Positions 33,351 to 41,730 of a stretch of 46,822 bases of DNA are shown piece after piece. The notes below the pieces were generated by a model. The model was not told where the DNA came from, did not search any database, and saw nothing but the letters and a program-made list of their open reading frames with translations. Within the stretch, counting starts at the first letter, position 1, and the number at the start of each line of letters is the position of its first letter. The stretch covers positions 1 to 46,822 of the forward strand of contig JAPPIT010000212.1 of NCBI GenBank assembly GCA_028820505.1, given 5' to 3'. Made by a program: the position numbers and the translations under genes. This DNA is from Defluviicoccus sp. (GTDB lineage: Bacteria; Pseudomonadota; Alphaproteobacteria; MPNO01).

Positions 33351-33443
33351 CGTCATGGTCGGCGGAGGCCGACCATCCACGTTTTATTTTTGTTTTCAAC
33401 GGCTTAAAAACTCGTGGATGGTCGGCCTCCGCCGACCATGACG
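33351..33443. repeat. Two-armed palindromic repeat, GGTCGGCGGAGGCCGACC family
   Basis: The 31-nt arms at 33351-33381 and 33413-33443 are perfect reverse complements, and each has an inner palindrome GTCGGC-GGAG-GCCGAC. The 31-nt spacer is T-rich then A-rich. A second copy is at 40259-40359 with a longer spacer, and a fused single copy is at 37600-37629. A GGACGGGCTTTAG tail next to it, ending on the UbiD stop, recurs at 37662-37676. Confidence 0.9.
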
Positions 33444-33489
33444 AAGAAGGGCCAGGGGCAGCAATGCTTCCATCCGAGCCGGACGGGCT

Positions 33490-34935
33490 TTAGGCGAAGA
33501 CATCGGGGAAACGCGCCCGCACCTCGGCGGCCAGCTCGGGCGAGGTCTGGGCGACGCGGGGGAAGGTCTCCAGCCGCTCGTAGGGGATGCAGGCGTCGAT
33601 GACGACGCGCGAGTTGTAGAGCTTCTCGTCTGTCACCATGGTGTCCAGCCGGGACGACCAGTTGCGGTCGAGGATCGTGAAGTCGGTCTTGGGGTCGGTC
33701 CGCGTCCCCATCGCCCAGATCACGTCCTGCATGTCGGTGGGGTCGATGTCGTCGTCGACCACGACGACATAGCGCCCGACATAGCCGGTGGGGTTGACCT
33801 GCGAGGCCACCAGCCCGGCCTGGTTGGCGTGGCCGAAATAGCGCTGCCTGATCGCCACCACGACGAAGGTCCGCCCGGCGCCCGCCTGGTGTACCCAGAC
33901 CCCCTTCACGTCCGGGATGCCGGCGCCCTCGAGCGAATCCAGCAGGCCGGCGGAGCGGATGAAGCAGCGTTCGAACAGATGGGAATGGGGCGGCTTCTGG
34001 CTGGCGGCGCAGGTGAGGATCGGGTCGTTCCGGTAATAGACCCGCTTGATCCTGATGACCGGCTCCTCCCTCGCGTCGCCCGCGTAGTAGCCGGTCCACT
34101 CGCCGAACGGGCCCTCCATCGCGGTCTCGTCGGGCGAAACCTCGCCTTCGAGCACGATTTCCGAATTGGCCGGGAACGGCAGCCCGGTCAGCGCGCCCTC
34201 GATGCAGTCGATCGGCCGGCCGACCAGCCCGCCGGCCCAGTCGAGCTCCGGCACGTTGTCGGAGAGCGTGTAGCGCGCGGCGATATAGGTGGCGGGATCG
34301 ATGCCGACGACGATCGCCATCGGGCAGGGCTTGCCCGCCTTGAGGTACTTGTCGCGCTGGATCCGGCCCTGCTTGCCGTTGGAGATGTAGGAGGTGGCGA
34401 TGTCGGGGCCGTTCACCTGGACGCGGTAGGTGCCGACATTGATCCGCCCGGTGTCGGGATCACGGGTGACGACGCCGCAGGCGGTGCCGATATAACGCCC
34501 GCCATCGTGCTCGTGATGGATCGGCACCGGAAATTTGAGAATGTCGACATCGCCGTCGCTGTCAACATTTTCCATCACCGGCCCGTCATCGACGATGCGG
34601 GGCGGGATCGGCTCGTGGCTCTTGATGCGGCGGCGGTAGGTGTCGAGCATGGTCCGCCGGTCGCCCGACTGTTCCGGGTCGATGCCGAGGCCGAGCGCGA
34701 GCCTCAAGGGCGAGCCCAGCATGCCGTAGAGGCAGCGCATCCCCTTGGCGTATCCCGGCACCTCGTCGAACAGGAGAAGCGGCGACTTGTCGACCTTCTC
34801 CCGGTAGAGCACCTCGGTCACCGCGCCGAGCTCGCGGTCCCAGTGGGCGCCGGCGACATGCCTGACCTCGCCGCCGTCGTCGACCGCGGCGAGAAACGCC
34901 CTCAAATCGGTCTGGATCTCGTCGTTGCGCTGCAT
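33490..34935 (-). CDS. UbiD family decarboxylase (paralogue 2)
   Basis: A 481-residue UbiD-family protein. GGGGAG six nt before the ATG at 34935 supports this start. Family residues: N166 and R171 in NVGTYRVQV, E230 as metal ligand, E274 and E279 in EGPFGEWTGYY. Eighteen residues after the arginine, where paralogue 3 has His206 and Fdc1 has His191, this protein has Gln189 (GKQG). It is followed by the repeat at 33351-33443 and preceded 78 nt away by paralogue 3 on the same strand; the two probably form an operon, and may form a hetero-oligomer or have split roles. Confidence 0.88.
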   Translation of the reverse strand: MQRNDEIQTDLRAFLAAVDDGGEVRHVAGAHWDRELGAVTEVLYREKVDKSPLLLFDEVPGYAKGMRCLYGMLGSPLRLALGLGIDPEQSGDRRTMLDTYRRRIKSHEPIPPRIVDDGPVMENVDSDGDVDILKFPVPIHHEHDGGRYIGTACGVVTRDPDTGRINVGTYRVQVNGPDIATSYISNGKQGRIQRDKYLKAGKPCPMAIVVGIDPATYIAARYTLSDNVPELDWAGGLVGRPIDCIEGALTGLPFPANSEIVLEGEVSPDETAMEGPFGEWTGYYAGDAREEPVIRIKRVYYRNDPILTCAASQKPPHSHLFERCFIRSAGLLDSLEGAGIPDVKGVWVHQAGAGRTFVVVAIRQRYFGHANQAGLVASQVNPTGYVGRYVVVVDDDIDPTDMQDVIWAMGTRTDPKTDFTILDRNWSSRLDTMVTDEKLYNSRVVIDACIPYERLETFPRVAQTSPELAAEVRARFPDVFA

Positions 34936-35013
34936 CGGCAACTCCCCGAACGGAGACCGCCGCGGGCAAGCGCCGCGGCGGTCCGATAGCGACGGTGCCT
35001 GTCTGTCCCCGCG

Positions 35014-36525
35014 TCAGTCGCAGAGATAGCCCCACTTCTCGCGCGACTCCCGGGCGAGCTCGGGCGAGGGCGCGTTGACCGGCGGGAAGTCGTCCTTCCA
35101 GTGGAACGGCCGGCAGGCATCGATGATCGCCCGGCTGTTGGTGAGGTTCCCCTTCTCCTTCTCCCAGGGCGGGATGCGGGGGTCGAGATGGGTCGACCAG
35201 GCGTTGGGGATGATGTCGATCGACTCCGCCGGATCGGAGCGGGTGAGCATCGCCCAGATCAGCTCCTCCAGGTTGGACACGTCGATGTCCTCGTCGGTCA
35301 CGATCACGTACTTGCCGGCATAGGCGCCGACATGGCACTGGCAGGCGATATGGCCGGCCTGGCGGGCGTGGCCGGGGTAGCGCTGCTTGATCGAGACCGC
35401 GACCAGCATGCGCGCCGTGCCGACCTCGTGCAGCCAGGCCCCCTCGACGTCCGGCACGCCGGCCTTCTTGATGTTCTCCTTCAGAAGCGCCGAGCGGGTG
35501 ACCGCGCGGTAGCGGGCGAGCTCGTCCGGCGGCCGCTGGGGCGGACAGCCGAGCAGGATCGGGTTGTTGCGGTAATAGATCGCCTTGATGTCCATCACCG
35601 GCTCCTCGCGCATCCGGGAGCCGTAATAGCCGGTCCACTCGCCGAACGGGCCTTCCTCCTTGCGCGCCTCGGGGTGGACGAAGCCTTCGAGCACGAGCTC
35701 CGCGTTGGCCGGGAACGGCAGGCCGGTATGCCGGCCCTTGATCATCTTCATCGCCTCGCCGCGGAACCCGCCCACGACGTCGAACTCGCAGACGCCGGGC
35801 GGCACCTCGCTGCAGCCCATCAGGAAGGTCATCGGGTCGCCGCCGCAGACGATCACCGCCGGCATCGGCTCGCCGCGCTGCTGGTACTTGTCGCGATGGA
35901 TGCGGCCGTGCTTGCCGGGCGAGATGTAAAAGCCGACCGAATTCTTGTCGTGGATCATCACCCGGTAGGTGCCGATATTGATCCAGCCGGTGTCGGGATC
36001 GGCGGTGACGTTGTAGCTGCCGGTGCCGATATAGCGCCCGCCGTCCTCGTCGTGCCACATCGGGGTGGGGAAGACCCCGACGTCGACATCGTCGCCTTCC
36101 ATGACGTTCTCGGTGACCGGGCCCGAGTCGACGAACTCGTGCGGGACGGTCCGCAAATCCTCCATGTAGTTCTGGCGGAACGCGTCGGTCAGCTCCATCT
36201 TGGAGAGGTCGGAGGAGAAGCCCAGCGTCATGGCCATGCGCTTGGAGGCGAAGAAATTGGTCAGCACGCGCGAGCCTTCCAGGGTCCCCGGCACGTCCTC
36301 GAACACGATGCAGGGCGCCGTGTCGTTATGCAGGACGACCTCGGACGCCATGCCGATGTCGCGTTCCCAGTTGGCGCCCTGGACGTGCCTGACCTCGCCC
36401 AGCTTCTCGGCCTCCTCGAGCCATTCGCGCAAATCGGTGTAGGGGATGCGCAGCTCGTTCTCGAGCCGCGCCGCCGCGCCGTCCTCGGCCACCTTGCCGA
36501 TCGCGTTGCCCATATCGTCGGCCAT
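35014..36525 (-). CDS. UbiD family decarboxylase (paralogue 3)
   Basis: A 503-residue UbiD-family protein with the full set of expected residues: N183 and R188 (NIGTYRV), His206 in GKHGRIH, E247 as the third metal ligand, and E291/E296 in EGPFGEWTGYYGS. It therefore looks catalytically competent, if prenylated FMN is supplied by a UbiX located elsewhere. GGGAGAG precedes the ATG. It is first in a two-gene unit with paralogue 2 and divergent from the deacetylase-like gene (140 nt between the starts). Substrate not known. Confidence 0.9.
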   Translation of the reverse strand: MADDMGNAIGKVAEDGAAARLENELRIPYTDLREWLEEAEKLGEVRHVQGANWERDIGMASEVVLHNDTAPCIVFEDVPGTLEGSRVLTNFFASKRMAMTLGFSSDLSKMELTDAFRQNYMEDLRTVPHEFVDSGPVTENVMEGDDVDVGVFPTPMWHDEDGGRYIGTGSYNVTADPDTGWINIGTYRVMIHDKNSVGFYISPGKHGRIHRDKYQQRGEPMPAVIVCGGDPMTFLMGCSEVPPGVCEFDVVGGFRGEAMKMIKGRHTGLPFPANAELVLEGFVHPEARKEEGPFGEWTGYYGSRMREEPVMDIKAIYYRNNPILLGCPPQRPPDELARYRAVTRSALLKENIKKAGVPDVEGAWLHEVGTARMLVAVSIKQRYPGHARQAGHIACQCHVGAYAGKYVIVTDEDIDVSNLEELIWAMLTRSDPAESIDIIPNAWSTHLDPRIPPWEKEKGNLTNSRAIIDACRPFHWKDDFPPVNAPSPELARESREKWGYLCD

Positions 36526-36665
36526 ACCGTCTCTCCCGGTCGATGTTCCGTCGTTACCCAGAACGTATCCGCATTACGGGGCCGTCACCAATACAATTGC
36601 AACATTAGACAGATAAACCCCCGCGATGCGACCGTTGATCGCGAACTCTCGACGGAGGACCGCCC
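36526..36665. promoter_or_regulatory. Divergent promoter region, UbiD pair and deacetylase-like gene
   Basis: A 140-nt gap with an AT-richer core (about 36587-36620, ACCAATACAATTGCAACATT) between two divergent genes; CAATTG is a small palindrome. Promoters for both directions should lie here, but the boxes are not clear. Confidence 0.4.
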
Positions 36666-37544
36666 ATGCTGCCGACCGAACGTATCGACTACGACCCAAT
36701 CGTCGGGAGAAAGCCGCTCGAACTGCCGGGCGGCGCCCGCATGGCGGTCTGGGTGATCGTCAATGTCGAGGAATGGGATCCGCAGGCGCCGATGCCGAGG
36801 ACCGTGCTCACCCCGCCGGCGGGCGGCTCGCCGAGCCCCGACATCCCCAACTGGGCGTGGCACGAATACGGCAACCGGGTCGGGTTCTGGCGCTTCGTCG
36901 AGGCGTTCGACGAGTTGTCGATCCCCGCCGCGCTCTGCATCAACGGCATCGCGGTGACGGGCTATCCGCAGATCGCGGAAGCGGCGCGGGACCGCGGCTG
37001 GGAGTTCATCGGCCACGGCTTCACCCAGCGCAACATGCAGAAGGTCGAGGACGAGCGCCTGGACATCCGGCGCACGACCGAGGCGATCGAGGCCTTCGCC
37101 GGGAAGCGGCCGCGCGGCTGGCTCGGCCCCGGTCTGACCGAGACCTGGGAGACCCCCGACATCCTGGTCGAGGAGGGTTACGAATACGTCGCCGACTGGG
37201 TGCTGGACGACGAGCCGGTGGCGCTCAGGACGCGCGCGGGGCCCATCGTCAACATCCCCTACACCCAGGAATGCAACGACGTGGCGATGATGCTGATCCA
37301 GCACCACCCCGCGCGCGAGTACCGCGACCGGGCACTGGACCAGTTCGAGCAGATCTACCGCGATTCGGAACGCTCGGCGCGGGTGATGGCGCTCTCCGTC
37401 CACCCCTACATCATGGGCGTGCCGCACCGCTTCCGCTATTTCCGGGAACTCCTGCAGACGATCTCCGGATACAGCGACGTGGCGTTCATGACCGGCGAAG
37501 CGATCCTGGACTGGTACCGGGAGCAGCGGCCGGACGGCGGATAG
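36666..37544 (+). CDS. Polysaccharide deacetylase family protein (NodB fold)
   Basis: A 292-residue enzyme of carbohydrate esterase 4 type, without signal peptide. The metal site is recognisable: VNVEEWD near residue 33-39 in place of TFDD, and GHGFTQRN with the metal histidine. Proteins of this shape include PuuE-type allantoinase and amide hydrolases as well as deacetylases, and the cytoplasmic location supports a small-molecule C-N hydrolase. GGAGGA precedes the ATG. Shares the divergent promoter region with the UbiD pair, hinting at common regulation. Confidence 0.85.
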   Translation: MLPTERIDYDPIVGRKPLELPGGARMAVWVIVNVEEWDPQAPMPRTVLTPPAGGSPSPDIPNWAWHEYGNRVGFWRFVEAFDELSIPAALCINGIAVTGYPQIAEAARDRGWEFIGHGFTQRNMQKVEDERLDIRRTTEAIEAFAGKRPRGWLGPGLTETWETPDILVEEGYEYVADWVLDDEPVALRTRAGPIVNIPYTQECNDVAMMLIQHHPAREYRDRALDQFEQIYRDSERSARVMALSVHPYIMGVPHRFRYFRELLQTISGYSDVAFMTGEAILDWYREQRPDGG

Positions 37545-37599
37545 CCCGTCAGGCAGCGTAAGCAACCGGATAGTTGGAACCGCTTCATCCGTTCTCTTC

Positions 37600-37676
37600 C
37601 GTCATGGTCGGCGGAGGCCGACCATGACGGTGAGGGCGGGGTAAAGGCGCTTCTATCCGGAACGGACAGGCTTTAG
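37600..37676. repeat. Single palindrome of the GGTCGGCGGAGGCCGACC family with tail
   Basis: CGTCATGGTCGGC-GGAG-GCCGACCATGACG at 37600-37629 is a perfect hairpin. A tail to 37676 (GCTTCTATCCGGAACGGACA then GGCTTTAG) recurs, inverted, at 23752 onward and in part at 33470-33492. Lies between two plus-strand genes. Confidence 0.85.
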
Positions 37677-37705
37677 TAGACATCGATCGCGAAAGGAGCC
37701 GCCCG

Positions 37706-38848
37706 ATGGCAGGCGCGAAGACGCTCGACGAGGCCCTGGACGCCATGGCGGCGCGCATCCGCGCCGGCGTGGCCGCCGATCTCCCGGGCTTTCCGCATTA
37801 CGGCGACACCGACACGGGCAACTGGACGACGACGCCGGACGGGTTCTGGACCGGCGGATACTGGAACGCGATGCTCTGGCTCGGCGGCGCCGCGTTCGAC
37901 GATCCGGACCTCGTCGCCGAGGCACGGCGCTGGACCGAGCGGCTGCGGCCCAGGATCGGCTCGGAGTCGGTCTTTCGCGGGTTCCTGTTCTATTACGGCG
38001 CGGCGCTCGGCGACATTCTGCACGGCGACGGGCCCGCCGGGGCGCTCGCGCTCGCGGCGGCGGAACGGCTGGCGGCGGATTTCGACCCGAGGCTCGGCCT
38101 GATCCCGCTCGGCGCCGAGGCCGAGGAGGCGCACACGGTGGGCGCCGGGGAGGCCAATATCGACGGTCTCGCGGCGGTGCCGCTGCTCCTGTTCGCGGCC
38201 GGAAAGACGGGCGACGACAGCCTGCGCGACCGCGCGCTCCACCACACGCTCCGGAGCGCCGCGCTCTGCGTCCGCGACGACGGCTCGGTGGTGCAGTCGG
38301 TGAGCCTCGACCCCGAGACCGGGGAGGCGGTGCGCTCCTACACCCACAAGGGGGTCTCCGACAGCTCGACCTGGACCCGGGCGCAGGCCTGGGCGATGCA
38401 GTTCCTCACCCATGCCGCGCGGCACATGCCGGAGGAGACCGCGCTGGCGGAATATGCGGCCCGGACGACCGACTGGTGGATCGACAACGTGCCCGCCGAC
38501 CGCGTCGCCTACTGGGACTTCGACGCGCCGATCGACCATGACACGCGCAAGGACACATCGGGCACCGCGATCGCGGCGACGGCGATGCTGAAGCTCTCGG
38601 CCGCCGTCGACGACGCGGACGCGGCGGCGCGCTACCGTGCCTGCGCCGGGGAAACGCTGCGCACGCTCGCCGCCTGCCACCTGACGCCGGTCGCGCCGAG
38701 GGACCGGCGGCCGCCCGGAATCCTGACCAACGGCTGCTTCGACCAGCGCGAGGGGGTGGCGCTGTCGAACGAGCTGATCTGGGGCAGCTACTACCTGCTG
38801 GAAGGGCTTGCCATGCTCACCGGACGGCTGGAGATCGGCCGGCTGTAG
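37706..38848 (+). CDS. GH88-like unsaturated glycuronyl hydrolase
   Basis: A 380-residue protein with an (alpha/alpha)6-barrel character. TPDGFWTGGYWNAMLWL (about 44-60), EANIDGLAAVPLLLF, VSDSSTWTRAQAWAM and NELIWGSYYLLEGLAML match the GH88/GH105 family that removes unsaturated glucuronic or galacturonic residues from oligosaccharides. No signal peptide, so it acts on imported oligosaccharides. It starts 29 nt after a repeat. The family length is about 370-400. The deacetylase-like gene upstream could supply a processed sugar, but this is only inference. Confidence 0.85.
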   Translation: MAGAKTLDEALDAMAARIRAGVAADLPGFPHYGDTDTGNWTTTPDGFWTGGYWNAMLWLGGAAFDDPDLVAEARRWTERLRPRIGSESVFRGFLFYYGAALGDILHGDGPAGALALAAAERLAADFDPRLGLIPLGAEAEEAHTVGAGEANIDGLAAVPLLLFAAGKTGDDSLRDRALHHTLRSAALCVRDDGSVVQSVSLDPETGEAVRSYTHKGVSDSSTWTRAQAWAMQFLTHAARHMPEETALAEYAARTTDWWIDNVPADRVAYWDFDAPIDHDTRKDTSGTAIAATAMLKLSAAVDDADAAARYRACAGETLRTLAACHLTPVAPRDRRPPGILTNGCFDQREGVALSNELIWGSYYLLEGLAMLTGRLEIGRL

Positions 38849-38911
38849 CTTGTGCCGACGGCCGCGCGCCCTCTATGACTGTCGGCCCCGAACAGGCGGA
38901 AGGACCAAGGC

Positions 38912-39898
38912 ATGAAGCTCGCAACGCTCAAGGGCGGCCGGGACGGGCGGCTCGCGGTGGTCAGCGACGACCTGACACGCGCGGCGGATGCCGGCGGCGT
39001 GGCGGCCACCATGCAGGCGGCGATGGACGACTGGGCGAATGCCGCGCCTTCCCTCGAATCGCTCGCCGCCGCTCTCGACGCGGGCGAGGCGGAGAGCTTT
39101 CCCTTCGAGCCCTCGGAATGCGCGGCCATCCTGCCGCGCGCCTATCAATGGGTGGACGGCAGCGCCTATCTCAGCCATGTCGAGCTGGTGCGCACGGCGC
39201 GCGGCGCGGAAATGCCGAAGAACCTCTACGACGACCCGCTGATGTATCAGGGCGCCTCGGACTCGATGATCGGGCCGCGGGACGACATCGAGCTTGCCGA
39301 CGAGGCGTGGGGAATCGACATGGAGGCCGAGGTCTTCGTCATTCTCGATGACGTGCCGATGGGCGTGACTCGGCAGGCGGCAGCGAGCCACGTCAAGCTG
39401 GTCGGCATCCTGAATGACGTGAGCCTGCGCAACCTCATCCCGGCCGAGCTCGGCAAGGGGTTCGGCTTCCTTCAGGGCAAGCCGACGACGGCATTCTCGC
39501 CGGTCGTGGCGACGCCGGAATCGCTCGGCGCCGCCTGGGACGGCACCAAAATGACGCTCGACATGGAGGTTTCGCTCAACGGCGCGCCGCTCGGCCGTCC
39601 GAATGCCGGCACCGACCTCTATTTCGACGTGCCCACCCTGATTGCCCATGCCGCCAAGAGCCGCCGTCTGGCGGCGGGAACGATCCTCGGCACCGGCACG
39701 ATCTCCAACCACGACCGGAGCGTGGGCTCGGCCTGCCTCGCCGAGGTCCGGGTCATCGAGACCATCGAGCACGGCGCGCCCAGGACGCCCTTCATGCGCT
39801 TCGGCGACCGCGTGCGGATCGACATGCGAAATGCCGACGGCAATTCGGTGTTCGGCGCGATCGACCAGCGGGTCGTCAAATACGACGGCCCGGCGTAA
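38912..39898 (+). CDS. Fumarylacetoacetate hydrolase family protein
   Basis: A 328-residue FAH-fold enzyme, longer than the one at 6586-7422. Metal ligands in MEAEVFVILDDV: E138 and E140, with the following aspartate in LNDVSLRN. QGASDSMIGP and ISNHDRSVGSACLAE are typical of the fumarylacetoacetase-type subgroup. GGAAGGACC precedes the ATG. It follows the GH88-like gene by 63 nt and is convergent with the HigA gene (9 nt between ends). Likely a step in a sugar-acid or aromatic acid catabolic route. Confidence 0.87.
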   Translation: MKLATLKGGRDGRLAVVSDDLTRAADAGGVAATMQAAMDDWANAAPSLESLAAALDAGEAESFPFEPSECAAILPRAYQWVDGSAYLSHVELVRTARGAEMPKNLYDDPLMYQGASDSMIGPRDDIELADEAWGIDMEAEVFVILDDVPMGVTRQAAASHVKLVGILNDVSLRNLIPAELGKGFGFLQGKPTTAFSPVVATPESLGAAWDGTKMTLDMEVSLNGAPLGRPNAGTDLYFDVPTLIAHAAKSRRLAAGTILGTGTISNHDRSVGSACLAEVRVIETIEHGAPRTPFMRFGDRVRIDMRNADGNSVFGAIDQRVVKYDGPA

Positions 39899-39907
39899 GG
39901 CAGGGCG

Positions 39908-40195
39908 TCAGCGGATCGCGACGAGCGGCTCGATCTCCGACACGTCGAGCTCGGCGCGAGCGCGGTCGAGATCGTAAAGCCGCTGCAACGCCAGCCAGGA
40001 CTCCGCCGTCATTCCCAAGGCCCGCCCGATGCGCAGGGCAGTGTCCGCCGTGACGGCGCGGCGGCAATGGACGATTTCGTCGATGCGCCGCGGCGTCACG
40101 CCGATCGCTTTCGCCAACCGGTACTGGCTGATCCCGAGCTCATCCAGAATCTCCGCCAGATGCTCCCCGGGATGGATCGCTTCCATATCGGCCAT
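39908..40195 (-). CDS. higA: HigA family antitoxin, no toxin adjacent
   Basis: A 95-residue protein. HPGEHLAEILDELGISQYRLAKAIGV (about 8-33) and RRIDEIVHCRRAVTADTALRIGRAL form the HigA/XRE helix-turn-helix; TAESWLALQRLYDLDRAR follows as in the addiction-module family. HigB toxin normally lies upstream of HigA. Here the upstream DNA is the palindromic repeat 40259-40359 and then the epimerase gene, so no toxin is encoded. Longer in-frame starts would be read from the repeat and are rejected. Confidence 0.85.
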   Translation of the reverse strand: MADMEAIHPGEHLAEILDELGISQYRLAKAIGVTPRRIDEIVHCRRAVTADTALRIGRALGMTAESWLALQRLYDLDRARAELDVSEIEPLVAIR

Positions 40196-40258
40196 GATCG
40201 GTGTCCTCGAACCTGTCCGCTTCGGATCGAACCGCAAGCGGCCGTGGATCGCTCCATT

Positions 40259-40359
40259 CGTCATGGTCGGCGGAGGCCGACCATCCACGAGTTTTTTTCT
40301 GTATCAACGGGAAAACAAAAAAGCAAAACGTGGATGGTCGGCCTCCGCCGACCATGACG
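40259..40359. repeat. Two-armed palindromic repeat, GGTCGGCGGAGGCCGACC family
   Basis: Arms 40259-40289 and 40329-40359 are perfect 31-nt reverse complements, identical to those at 33351-33443. The 39-nt spacer is T-rich then A-rich (GTTTTTTTCTG and GAAAACAAAAAAGC). Lies between the HigA gene and the epimerase gene on the minus strand. Confidence 0.92.
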
Positions 40360-40414
40360 TGGAAGATAATCGGGGGAGCGATTCCAACAAACGCGGAAAC
40401 GCAGCGCCCCCCCA

Positions 40415-41368
40415 TCACGCGTTCGCGCCGAGCGCGGCGCGCATCTCCTCGACATAGGCGGCGAAGCCGGCTTCGAGCGTGTATTCGGGCTCCCAGCCGA
40501 GAACGTCGCGGGCGTGGCCGATGTCCATGCGGTCGGTGCGCGAGACCGGCGGCGTTCCCGGGACGATCTCGATCTCCAGGTTGGGGAGCGACGCCCGCAC
40601 GGCGGCGACGAGCTCGTCGAACGAGGTGACCGCGCCGATGCCGATATTGAAGACGCTGTAGCGCGGCAGGTCGCGCGTCGCGCACAGATCGAGCGCGCGG
40701 CCGATATCCTTGGAGTAGATGTATTCGAAGGACATCGTCTGCTCTTCGGGGATCCGCGCCGGGACGCCCCTGATGCCGCTCTCGACCAGCGTGTGGCACT
40801 TCTCGCCGCCGCCCGATCCGCCCCAGAAATGGCCCATGCCGAAGACGTTGGCGGGCCGCACGATGGCGACCTCGAAGCCGTAGCGGTTCGAATAGGCCTC
40901 CATGATCAGCTCCTGCGCCGCCTTGGTGTTGCTGTAGGCGGTGCCGCTGCCGAGCGGGAAATCCTCCTTCATCGTGCCGTCAGGGGCGGTGCGGCGCCAG
41001 TCGTAGGAGCCGAAGGTCGAGATGCTGAGCAGCCGCTTCGCGCCGGCGAGCCGCACCGCCTCGCAGATCGTAATCGCGCCGTTGATGTTGATGTCCATGC
41101 CGAGATGAAGCGGATCTTCCGCGCGCTTTCCGATCAGCCCCGTGGTGTGGAGCACGGTGTCGGCGCCGTGCTCCTCGATGGCCGCCAGCACGCCGGGGAG
41201 ATGCCGCGCGTCCTCGGCGATCAGCGTGTAGTTGCCCGCTCCCAGGCGGCTGTCGAGATAGTCCCCGCGCGGGATCGGGTCGAGGAACACCGCCTTCTCG
41301 CCGCGGGCGAGCGCGCGGATCGCGTAGCTGGTGCCGACCAGCCCGGCACCGGTAATCACCGTCGTCAT
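40415..41368 (-). CDS. NAD-dependent epimerase/dehydratase
   Basis: A 317-residue extended short-chain dehydrogenase. The NAD-binding motif GAGLVG is at 7-12; active site S-x-x-Y-x-x-x-K as AYSNTK. RPANVFGMGHFWGG and the late ALGWEPEY-type segment (VLGWEPEYTLEAGF) are typical of nucleotide-sugar epimerases. GGAAGGGAGG precedes the ATG, which overlaps the stop of the upstream small membrane protein gene (ATGA), so it is translated from the liv operon mRNA. Substrate unknown. Confidence 0.88.
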   Translation of the reverse strand: MTTVITGAGLVGTSYAIRALARGEKAVFLDPIPRGDYLDSRLGAGNYTLIAEDARHLPGVLAAIEEHGADTVLHTTGLIGKRAEDPLHLGMDININGAITICEAVRLAGAKRLLSISTFGSYDWRRTAPDGTMKEDFPLGSGTAYSNTKAAQELIMEAYSNRYGFEVAIVRPANVFGMGHFWGGSGGGEKCHTLVESGIRGVPARIPEEQTMSFEYIYSKDIGRALDLCATRDLPRYSVFNIGIGAVTSFDELVAAVRASLPNLEIEIVPGTPPVSRTDRMDIGHARDVLGWEPEYTLEAGFAAYVEEMRAALGANA

Positions 41369-41730
41369 GGAACCTCCCTTCCAGATTGCGGGGCAGGCGC
41401 CCCGATTTCGCGCCAGCCGAACGGGCCGGCGCGGCGATATCGCCAGGGGTACTGCGCGACCATCCGGGCCGCCCGCGTCGAACGGTAGGCGACAAGGGAG
41501 AGCGCGAGGATCACCGCGGTGTCGGTCAGATACCCGGCGATCGACAACAGCGCGCCGTCGAACAGCGCATAGACCAGGAAACGGTCGGCGCAGCCCATCA
41601 GCGCGCTGTAGAGGAACACCTGCCAGACCGGCCGCCAGAGGCGGGCGAGCGCCTGTCCGGCAAGGAAGCCGGCGCCTCCCATGAGCACCACCGTGACGCA
41701 CAGGAAGACGGCGACCGGCACCCCGTTCAT
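41365..41730 (-). CDS. Small membrane protein of the Liv operon (DUF6867-like)
   Basis: A 121-residue protein with about three hydrophobic segments (5-25, 36-52, 58-80) and a polar proline-rich C-terminus (MVAQYPWRYRRAGPFGWREIG). Its position, between livF and the epimerase, with ATGA overlaps on both sides, fits proteins known as DUF6867 in alphaproteobacterial branched-chain amino-acid operons; this assignment is from memory of context rather than motif. Function unknown. Confidence 0.6.
   Translation of the reverse strand: MNGVPVAVFLCVTVVLMGGAGFLAGQALARLWRPVWQVFLYSALMGCADRFLVYALFDGALLSIAGYLTDTAVILALSLVAYRSTRAARMVAQYPWRYRRAGPFGWREIGAPAPQSGREVP

Noticed and set aside
33294-33380. N-terminal extension MDGRPPPTM of the MFS transporter
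   Set aside because: These codons come from the palindromic repeat; the same extension appears on the HigA frame at 40288. It is an accident of the repeat, not protein sequence.
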